Positions 33,504 through 39,975 of a stretch of 48,964 nucleotides of DNA are shown piece by piece. A model generated the notes under the pieces. It ran no database searches, was not told where the DNA came from, and saw nothing but the letters and a program-made list of their open reading frames with translations. Origin of the DNA: SIG440 sp045591095. GTDB taxonomy: Bacteria > Bacillota > Clostridia > Monoglobales > Monoglobaceae. Position numbers and translations under genes: made by a program. The DNA is taken from the NCBI GenBank assembly GCA_045591095.1, contig JAZNSF010000008.1, positions 1 to 48,964 of the forward strand, given 5' to 3'. Positions within the stretch are counted from its first letter, which is position 1. The number at the start of each line of letters is the position of its first letter.

Positions 33504-34901
33504 TTAATTATCTGCATCCCACTCGAAGTCATCAAGCGGATACATTGGTCTTAATATATTTTTTAAATTTAATTTTTTCAGTTCCACACAGCTTGCGCCA
33601 TCAGACAATGCAAAAATTTCTCTGTCTGCAAAAGGTTTAAGTTCTTCAAACAGATAGCCAAGCTTTACTACTACTATACTATAGCTAAGTAAATCCACAT
33701 TTGCCTCGTCAAAATTTCGTTTTTCGATGAACGCGCTTCTCTTTTCGGTAAAGACTACATCAATATTACCGATACTAAAGCTAAGGCTTCTCCCGATAAG
33801 CTCCTTACTCCAGCCTAAGATATTCCCATGTGATAAGATTTTTGCATCTACATTGAATTTTTCCAAAAATACAGTTTCGCCATCGGCCTTGTCCCAAAAC
33901 TTTTCAACAAGCTCGTAGTCGGTGATGCCTGCAATACATGTTTTTTTGTCCACCTGTTTATTTAAGAAGAGTCTTAGTATCTCGGTGCTTTCGCCCTCGG
34001 CGCCGGCGGTGGTGTTGTCACCGCTGTCTGTAATAAATATCCGGTTTTCTGTGCCTTTTAATGCACGGTCTATACATTCTTCAGGCTCTTCAGCTTCTAT
34101 TTTAAACTTATACATATCGCGGGTTTTCCAAAGCTTGTTGGCAAGGTCTTTTGCGATTTTCTTAGCCGTATCCTTGTCTTTAGAACAAACTACGGTTGAT
34201 GCGCTTGTATTTTTTGCATCTATCCAGCAATGACCTAGGAATATGTTTGCCGAATAAACATCCTCCCTTTTTTCAAGAGCACGGGTTTCTTCTATAATGC
34301 TCTTTAGTGGTTCTTCGCCGGTAAGCAATGTATCATTTTTCAAAAGGAATGGTACCCTTTGTGTGTACATATAAGGTCTTTTTCCGGTTTTAAGAGCTTC
34401 AATCAAAGCATTTGCCGCTCTCGTCTGGCTGTCAACCTGATCGGTATGAGGAATGGTCTTAAATCCTGCCACGATGTCAGCATACTGGCTAAGCTCGTCA
34501 GTAACGTTTGCGTGAGCATCAAAGGTAAGAGAAATCACACAGTCTTTTGAAACAATCTTGCGGATTTCTTTTAAGAGATACAGCTCGCCGCTCCCAATAT
34601 TTTCAACCTCCATACTGCCATGGAAGAATATGTAAACGCCGTCAGCATCAGCATTAGCCTTTACTGTTTCCAGAATCTGATCAATGTAATAAAAGTAAAC
34701 CTCTTCTTCTACAGTAGCAGAAGGAAGTGCCACTGCATAAACCGATGGGATTACCCTAAATCCTTCCTTTTCGAATATATCCTTTACAACCAGCTTTTTG
34801 AATATATCTTCACCCTTAAAATATTCAAAATCATATTTTTGAGGATGTAATTTCGCCCGGCTGTTTGATTCGCATTGAAATGATGCGCAAATTATTTTCA
34901 T
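33504..34901 (-). CDS. M81/MlrC-like metallohydrolase
   Basis: The family includes MlrC, which cleaves linearised microcystin products. The N-terminal metal site reads SLTFDAHANVTDE (Asp128, His130) and FKTIPHTDQVDSQTR (His152), matching the D.H...PH.D pattern. The MlrC C-terminal domain shows DSGDNTTAGAEGESTEILR. Length 465 is slightly short of the usual about 490-500. I chose ATG 34901 with GGAGAGG; a GTG lies 9 nt upstream. It is first in the leftward operon M81-M24-ASRT, divergent from an AraC regulator. Confidence 0.87.
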   Translation of the reverse strand: MKIICASFQCESNSRAKLHPQKYDFEYFKGEDIFKKLVVKDIFEKEGFRVIPSVYAVALPSATVEEEVYFYYIDQILETVKANADADGVYIFFHGSMEVENIGSGELYLLKEIRKIVSKDCVISLTFDAHANVTDELSQYADIVAGFKTIPHTDQVDSQTRAANALIEALKTGKRPYMYTQRVPFLLKNDTLLTGEEPLKSIIEETRALEKREDVYSANIFLGHCWIDAKNTSASTVVCSKDKDTAKKIAKDLANKLWKTRDMYKFKIEAEEPEECIDRALKGTENRIFITDSGDNTTAGAEGESTEILRLFLNKQVDKKTCIAGITDYELVEKFWDKADGETVFLEKFNVDAKILSHGNILGWSKELIGRSLSFSIGNIDVVFTEKRSAFIEKRNFDEANVDLLSYSIVVVKLGYLFEELKPFADREIFALSDGASCVELKKLNLKNILRPMYPLDDFEWDADN

Positions 34902-34923
34902 AACTTTCACCTCTCCCTATTTA

Positions 34924-34951
34924 ATTATACCATTTTAATTTCCTATTTCAA
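34924..34951 (-). promoter_or_regulatory. Predicted M81-operon promoter
   Basis: On the minus strand TTGAAA (34951-34946), a 16-nt spacer and TATAAT (34929-34924) with an extended TGG just before it. It faces the AraC promoter about 50 nt away. Confidence 0.75.
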
Positions 34952-35000
34952 GGTATAAAATAAAAGGAATAGTGTAAAAAATAAAAGTAATTATTTCTTG

Positions 35001-35029
35001 TTGACTTTTTTAGCTTCTTGTGATAATTT
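35001..35029 (+). promoter_or_regulatory. Predicted araC-type regulator promoter
   Basis: TTGACT and TAATTT are 17 nt apart, about 22 nt before the regulator start codon. Confidence 0.7.
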
Positions 35030-35051
35030 TAAAATGCGAGGTGATAAATTC

Positions 35052-35945
35052 ATGAAAAAATACTATACTTATACCGTAAAACGGCTTGTTATAGTTCAGC
35101 ATCTTGTTACAATAGAATATTTTGAGACAGATTCCCACTTTTCGTATCCCGAAGAGTCCCACGATTTTTATGAATTTGTATTTGTAGAAAACGGCCGCAT
35201 CTTCTTTAACTCGGAGGATACAGATTTTGAGCTTAACAGAAACGAGTTATTCCTTATCCCGCCTCACACTCCCCACACATGTTTTACAAAAAATGGCGAA
35301 AAAGCAACCGTTATCATTGTCTGCTTTAAATCAAAGTCTTCTATTTTGTCCATTTTAAAAGGCACGCATTTTATAGAAAACGATATTAAGGATTTGATAA
35401 AAAAGATTTTTAAAGAGGCTAAGGAAACCTTCGTTTTTCCATTTAATGAAAAGCTGACCTTAAATTCAAATTCAAGGCTTGGTTCCCAGCAGCTTATCGA
35501 AAACTACATCGAAGAGGTCTTGATTAAGCTTATTCAGGCGGGGACTTACGACAATCAGTCAATCCAGGTAGTTGCCGATCCAGCTTCTCTCAAGAATTCG
35601 ATAGTTGATGATATTATAAAGATTTTAAAAGACAGCATCTATTCTAAAATCACTCTGGACGATATATGTAATACTATGCTTTACAGCAAGACTTTTTTAA
35701 ACGGGATATTCAAAGAATTAACCGGCAGCACGATTATGCAGTATTATCAAAAGTTAAAGATTAAAGAGGCAAGGCATCTGCTTGACAAGGGAAAGAGCAT
35801 CGCCGAAATATCTTACAGGCTGAATTACGAAAGCCCGCAATATTTTGCCAAGGTTTTCAGAAAATACTTTGACAAAACTCCAAGTGATTACAAAATCCAC
35901 AAAAACAATTCATCACCTAAAAAAAATAATGCCGGCCCACAATGA
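35052..35945 (+). CDS. AraC family transcriptional regulator
   Basis: This 297-residue protein has a cupin-like sensor domain (about residues 20-110, with FYEFVFVENGRIFF and LFLIPPHTPHTCF) and a C-terminal AraC double helix-turn-helix (about 190-290, ITLDDICNTMLYSKTFLNGI and IAEISYRLNYESPQYFAKVF followed by RKYFDKTPSDYK). I chose ATG 35052 with GAGGTGA; an in-frame start at 34998 would overlap the promoter. It is divergent from the M81 operon and convergent with the second operon, so it is the natural local regulator of both. The effector is unknown. Confidence 0.92.
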   Translation: MKKYYTYTVKRLVIVQHLVTIEYFETDSHFSYPEESHDFYEFVFVENGRIFFNSEDTDFELNRNELFLIPPHTPHTCFTKNGEKATVIIVCFKSKSSILSILKGTHFIENDIKDLIKKIFKEAKETFVFPFNEKLTLNSNSRLGSQQLIENYIEEVLIKLIQAGTYDNQSIQVVADPASLKNSIVDDIIKILKDSIYSKITLDDICNTMLYSKTFLNGIFKELTGSTIMQYYQKLKIKEARHLLDKGKSIAEISYRLNYESPQYFAKVFRKYFDKTPSDYKIHKNNSSPKKNNAGPQ

Positions 35946-35960
35946 CCGGCATTATTTTTT
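35921..35960. terminator. Bidirectional terminator between araC-type and PTE-like genes
   Basis: Perfect 15-bp arms (35921-35935 with 35946-35960), A run left and T run right. The regulator stop codon lies in the 10-nt loop. Confidence 0.93.
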
Positions 35961-36966
35961 AACTTAAAAAGTTTTTGACATTTTCAGTAATCATTGAATC
36001 ATATACTTCTTCGCTGATACCGTTTTCTAAAGACATGTACTTAACAGCTCTTAAAAGATGAGCATAGCCACAGCCACCGTATTTCTTCCACATAGTTTTG
36101 AGGCAGATGTCATTACAAAGAAGAATTTTATCCTGATAACCTCTGTCAATAAGGTCTTTTAAAACCTTGATTCTTTCAAGGTCATATGCAAAGCGAAGGT
36201 CTTCAGAAACATAAAATTCCTTGCCGAAGTCATCAAACTCTACATACACGCCTCTGTCCAAAAGTCCCATAATATAATCAGGGCGAAGCAGCACGTCAAC
36301 ATGGTCGATACAGATTTTTTCAGGTGACATACCCTCTGTAGTAAGGATGTCAATTATCTCAAATCCTCTGTCTGCATATAAATCCGTGTGAACATGAACG
36401 CCCTTTCCAGTTTCGCTTGCAACGATACCTGCCGCTTTCAGCACCTTTTTTTCATCATCACTGATAACTGCACTGGTACCGATTTCGCCGATTACGCCGG
36501 CCTTTATGCCTGTATCGCCTACTCCAACAAGAATATCCCTTCTCATTTCGTCTGCCAAAGTTTCAACGCTGGCATCCTTTACATAAGGGAAGTGTGCCTT
36601 GTGATAATAGTGTCCGCAGCCCATAACAATATTTACGCCGGTCCTCTCAGAAATCTCTTTAAGAGCAAGCGGGTCGCGGCCGATTTCATCAAGAGTAACA
36701 TCGACGATTGTCTGTCCGCCCCATTTCTTAAATTCGTTTACCTCGTCGATAGCATCTTCGAGACCCTCTAAAACCGAATTATCCCAAATTGCATAGGGGT
36801 CACAAAATACCTCACCACGATTGTTGAAGGTTACTTTTTCATAAAAAACAGGCGGCTCATTTCCGGTAATATCCACGCACTTCTTCATATTGATAAATAT
36901 ATGCTCGTGGGAAGATGTAATACCTAACTTATCTTTACTTATTTCGCCTAAAACAGTTGTAACCAT
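35959..36966 (-). CDS. Phosphotriesterase-like metal-dependent hydrolase
   Basis: This is an amidohydrolase-superfamily protein of the PTE family (335 residues). Metal ligands can be traced: His20 and His22 in SSHEHIF, Glu161 in GVIGEIGTS in place of the carboxylated Lys of true phosphotriesterase, His193 in GVHVHTD, His222 in CIDHVD and Asp286 in LLCNDI. Relatives include lactonases and the E. coli phosphotriesterase homology protein, so lactone, ester or amide hydrolysis is more likely than phosphotriester cleavage. It is last in the leftward operon M24-ASRT-unknown-PTE, 14 nt after its neighbour. Confidence 0.88.
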   Translation of the reverse strand: MVTTVLGEISKDKLGITSSHEHIFINMKKCVDITGNEPPVFYEKVTFNNRGEVFCDPYAIWDNSVLEGLEDAIDEVNEFKKWGGQTIVDVTLDEIGRDPLALKEISERTGVNIVMGCGHYYHKAHFPYVKDASVETLADEMRRDILVGVGDTGIKAGVIGEIGTSAVISDDEKKVLKAAGIVASETGKGVHVHTDLYADRGFEIIDILTTEGMSPEKICIDHVDVLLRPDYIMGLLDRGVYVEFDDFGKEFYVSEDLRFAYDLERIKVLKDLIDRGYQDKILLCNDICLKTMWKKYGGCGYAHLLRAVKYMSLENGISEEVYDSMITENVKNFLS

Positions 36967-36980
36967 AGAGTACTTCCTCC

Positions 36981-37766
36981 TTAACAGATTTCTGTATCGC
37001 CTTTTTCCTTTATGTATTTCTTTAAGATTTCATTGGTCTCGAGCTTAGCATCACCAACAGTGCTTGAACAAAAAACAACTCCCTCAATCTTCTTTTCGGT
37101 AAGCATATCAAAATAATTCTTTAATTGTTTTTCAAAAAGCTCTGTATCCATTGGTGTAACCGCTCCGCCTGAATAATCCATAAGATAAATGCCAAGCATC
37201 ACGGGCTTGTCTTTTGTAATTTCAAAAAGTTTTTTTGTATACTCGTGCATATTAACGATATCATTACATTCCCAAATCCAGAATGTCACACCGTCAAAGC
37301 AGTCCATGTATTTTTCGAGGTCCAAATCAAGCTGATTGTTGTAAAGCACACACCAAAAATCAAGTCCTTTTTCGTTAAGTGCCTTTTTGATTTTTTTAAG
37401 AACCTCGGGCGAGAACCTTTCCATTCTTGCTTCCGAGAAAAAATCATCCACAACACCACCGGTTATATTAGATGTTTCAGGAAGAACATTCAGAATATCC
37501 TGGGCATTACCAAGCTCAGCTTCCGGAAGCGGAGTGCTTGCATCACCAATAACTGACCACTTTATCTCCTTAAGAGGCAAAAGTCTTTTTGCAATGTCAG
37601 TAAACGGAGGCTGGATGTTTCCGCCATAAGACACCATAAAAGCATTTCTTATGCCATATTCCTCCGCGAACTGTTCGGGGGTCATTTTGCAGTCCATATT
37701 CGAAATTTTATTATGAGAGCCTTCAAGATGTCCCCAGTTCCATAATTTGTCAATTAATTTTGCCAT
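36981..37766 (-). CDS. Unrecognised alpha/beta protein in the hydrolase cluster
   Basis: I do not recognise the family. The 261-residue protein has no signal peptide or membrane segment. It alternates predicted strands and helices in a way that suggests a TIM barrel: NAFMVSYGG, IKWSVIGDA, NITGGVVDDFF, LDFWCVLYNN, GVTFWIWEC, PVMLGIYLMDYSGG, EGVVFCSST. Acidic and aromatic residues at strand ends (DDFF, WIWEC, YLMDYS) would suit a glycosidase-like or sugar-isomerase-like site, which is inference. The ATG has GAGG 8 nt before it. It lies between ASRT copy 2 and the PTE-like gene. Confidence 0.7.
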   Translation of the reverse strand: MAKLIDKLWNWGHLEGSHNKISNMDCKMTPEQFAEEYGIRNAFMVSYGGNIQPPFTDIAKRLLPLKEIKWSVIGDASTPLPEAELGNAQDILNVLPETSNITGGVVDDFFSEARMERFSPEVLKKIKKALNEKGLDFWCVLYNNQLDLDLEKYMDCFDGVTFWIWECNDIVNMHEYTKKLFEITKDKPVMLGIYLMDYSGGAVTPMDTELFEKQLKNYFDMLTEKKIEGVVFCSSTVGDAKLETNEILKKYIKEKGDTEIC

Positions 37767-37798
37767 ATCATAAACCTCACTGCTTTTCTTCTCAAAGA

Positions 37799-38170
37799 TT
37801 AGAATGTATAACCCTCAACACTGTAATATGACATATTGGTCTGTCTTACGTCAAGTCTTCCAAAGCAAGCACAAATGGGGGTATCACTCTTTACCCAAAG
37901 TGTGTACTGAACAGCTTCGCCAAGCTTGAAGCCGTTTTCGCCAACTAACTTATCAAGTCTTACGCAGGTTGTTCTCATAGGATCAATCTCATACATTATA
38001 CCGGTCTCGGGTTCTCTGTCCTCAAAAACAAATACAAGCTCAACAGTTGCTTTTTTGTCGTCGTTGAGGTTTGTCATCATAAGAGCCTCGTGGCCTTCAA
38101 ATTCGGGGTTATCACCTGCGGGGGGAAGATATCCGTCACAAAATACCCAATTCTTCTTTCCTTTTTTCAT
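37799..38170 (-). CDS. ASRT-fold protein, copy 2 (sensory rhodopsin transducer family)
   Basis: This is a 123-residue paralogue of the product at 31932-32297. The two share GKKNWVFCDGxLPPxGDNPEF and GHEALMxTN at the N-terminus and CACFGRLDVRQTNMxYYS at the C-terminus, while the middle (about residues 36-95) is strongly diverged. The ATG at 38170 follows AAGGTG; a GTG 9 nt upstream is less likely. It follows an M24 gene, as copy 1 does, but is separated from it by a long hairpin. Confidence 0.8.
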   Translation of the reverse strand: MKKGKKNWVFCDGYLPPAGDNPEFEGHEALMMTNLNDDKKATVELVFVFEDREPETGIMYEIDPMRTTCVRLDKLVGENGFKLGEAVQYTLWVKSDTPICACFGRLDVRQTNMSYYSVEGYTF

Positions 38171-38207
38171 AATTAACACCTTAACCTTTCTTTTTCTAAA
38201 ATTTTAA

Positions 38208-38250
38208 TGCATTGCCGAAAAATTTATATTATAAAAATTCCGGCAATGCT
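38208..38250 (-). other. Intercistronic hairpin between M24 copy 2 and ASRT copy 2
   Basis: GCATTGCCG (38209-38217) pairs with CGGCAATGC (38241-38249), and the AT-rich interior can pair further. It lies 24 nt past the M24 stop and 38 nt before the ASRT start. It may be a partial terminator or an mRNA-processing and stability element that uncouples M24 from ASRT levels. Confidence 0.7.
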
Positions 38251-38272
38251 TTAGGTTTTATTTTAAAAATTC

Positions 38273-39466
38273 TTATTTAAAAATTTGGGGAAGAGCTGTA
38301 TCGTTATATTTGGTCATACGTTTTGCACCGTCTTTTGTGATGAGGTAGCAGTCTTCGATACGGAATGAACCCCATTCCATACCCTTAAAGTATGCGTCGA
38401 TACAGATAGCCATATTTTCTTCGATTACTCTCTTATTGCCAACAGTAAATGTCGGAGCTTCGCACTCAAGCATACCTGTGCTGTGGAGGCTTCCATAAGG
38501 ACAGTAATCAATGTAGCCGTACTTTGTAAGATACTCAGTGTAAGCGTTGAGAACTATGTCACAAGGCGTACCTGCAGTCATTTTTGCTGAAGCATAGTTA
38601 AGTGCCTCGTATGCGCACATAACAGCATCCTTTATCTTCTGGGGAACTTCGCCAAGTACAAGTGGGCTGCAGATAATGCCGTTGTAGCCTTCGTAAGAAA
38701 CACCTGCAGCAAGGTTGATAATTTCGCTTTCGCCAATCTCGCGAAGTGTGTTTCTGCACATGCTTATGTAAGAATTCTTAGGACCGGTAGCTACCATCGG
38801 AGCAAATGACTGAACGTAACTCTCTGCGCCAAGGCTCATCATTTCAGCCTCAAACATACCTTCGATATGTCTTTCGGTCATGCCTACTTCGATTTTGGGA
38901 ACAACGTTTTCAAACATCTTTGTTGCCATATCCCAGTTTGTCTTAAGGATTTCGATTTCAGCAGCGCTCTTTATAATTCTCTGCTCGTAGTGAACATCAT
39001 CAAAGTCAACAACTTCAACACCTGCAAAAACCTTTTTGAGCTTATTCATAATGATTGATGGGAAAATAAGTCTTCCGATGAAACCGATTTTCTTTATGCT
39101 TGGGTGTTCAGCCTTTACCTGCTCGAAAAGTTCAACGAAGTCAAGCTGACCCTCTGTGTCATACTCAAAACCACTTACTTCACCAATTTCGGGTAGAATT
39201 GCAATACGGCTTCCGGGAAGTGCATTTTGTACTTCGCAGTAGTCAAAAGACGCCTGCCCGCTGCATACAACAACCTGACCATCCTTAGGGATGATGATTG
39301 CCGAGCTTTCGTTAACCGGAGCAAATCCGCAATAGTATCTTACGATACCGATTTCCAGAAGGTTTGAAAAACCAACCAAAAGGTCAACGCCGTGCTCTTC
39401 CATCTTTGCACGAATCTTATTAATTCTTTCTACATACTCTCTTCCTTCAATTTTGGGGTAGTTCAT
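38273..39466 (-). CDS. M24 family (creatinase/prolidase fold) protein, copy 2
   Basis: This 397-residue protein has a creatinase N-terminal domain (about 1-165) and a pita-bread domain (about 168-397). As in copy 1, His328 in LHSTGMLECEAP and Glu371 in FRIEDCYLIT remain. The two usual Asp ligands are absent (INLAAGVSYEGYNGIICSP, around 250-268), with Asp357 in AICIDAYF at the third acidic site. The shared pattern H..G...CEAP/AEAP...NM...D..F.G....G.R.E.CY.IT shows the two copies belong to one subgroup. A hydrolytic or purely binding role is open. GGAG precedes the ATG. Confidence 0.88.
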   Translation of the reverse strand: MNYPKIEGREYVERINKIRAKMEEHGVDLLVGFSNLLEIGIVRYYCGFAPVNESSAIIIPKDGQVVVCSGQASFDYCEVQNALPGSRIAILPEIGEVSGFEYDTEGQLDFVELFEQVKAEHPSIKKIGFIGRLIFPSIIMNKLKKVFAGVEVVDFDDVHYEQRIIKSAAEIEILKTNWDMATKMFENVVPKIEVGMTERHIEGMFEAEMMSLGAESYVQSFAPMVATGPKNSYISMCRNTLREIGESEIINLAAGVSYEGYNGIICSPLVLGEVPQKIKDAVMCAYEALNYASAKMTAGTPCDIVLNAYTEYLTKYGYIDYCPYGSLHSTGMLECEAPTFTVGNKRVIEENMAICIDAYFKGMEWGSFRIEDCYLITKDGAKRMTKYNDTALPQIFK

Positions 39467-39538
39467 AAAAGTTTCTCCTTTATTAATTATAATATTTTTT
39501 CAAAAGCACTCTTTGCTTTTAATAATTTGTAAATTTAA

Positions 39539-39973
39539 TCATTCTCCGCTTCTTGGGTTGTACTGACGTTTTATGCTCCTGAGTTTTAAAAGCCTTGCAG
39601 TTTCCTCCAGTCGTTTGAAAGCTTTGTTTTTTGCATCGTACTTTTCGCCGCAGATACACTCTGCATAAAACGAATATGTGCTGACCTGACTTGAAACTAT
39701 TCCAAAGATAGGCATCTGGCATTTTTTGCAAATATGTACACCGTTTTTCTTATCGGTCATACAACCAAGCCTCTTCAAAGAACTTACGGTGCTGTCCGGT
39801 CTTGCAATTTCCAGACTCCAGCGGTTGCCACAAAGGCAATCTGCTTCTATAGCAATATATCTGTATCCGCTTTTATTTATGCTTCCAATTATTTTTTGAC
39901 AGTTCTCGCAAAAAATCAAGCTCCCGCCTTTTGACAAAAGTTTAAGTCCACTTAACTTGTAGGTTGTTTTCAT
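39539..39973 (-). CDS. Tandem zinc-ribbon-like protein coupled to IMP dehydrogenase
   Basis: Not a family I can name. The 144-residue protein repeats one pattern twice: CENCQKIIGSINKSG..EADCLCG (about residues 22-49) and CKKCQMPIFGIVSSQ..AECICG (about 82-109). Each is CxxC followed by CxCG, expected to bind one zinc. A basic tail (LKLRSIKRQYNPRSGE) follows. No signal peptide is seen. Its ATG lies 2 nt after the IMP dehydrogenase stop, so the two are probably translationally coupled. Nucleic-acid binding or a regulatory role is speculative. Confidence 0.7.
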   Translation of the reverse strand: MKTTYKLSGLKLLSKGGSLIFCENCQKIIGSINKSGYRYIAIEADCLCGNRWSLEIARPDSTVSSLKRLGCMTDKKNGVHICKKCQMPIFGIVSSQVSTYSFYAECICGEKYDAKNKAFKRLEETARLLKLRSIKRQYNPRSGE

Positions 39974-39975
39974 CG

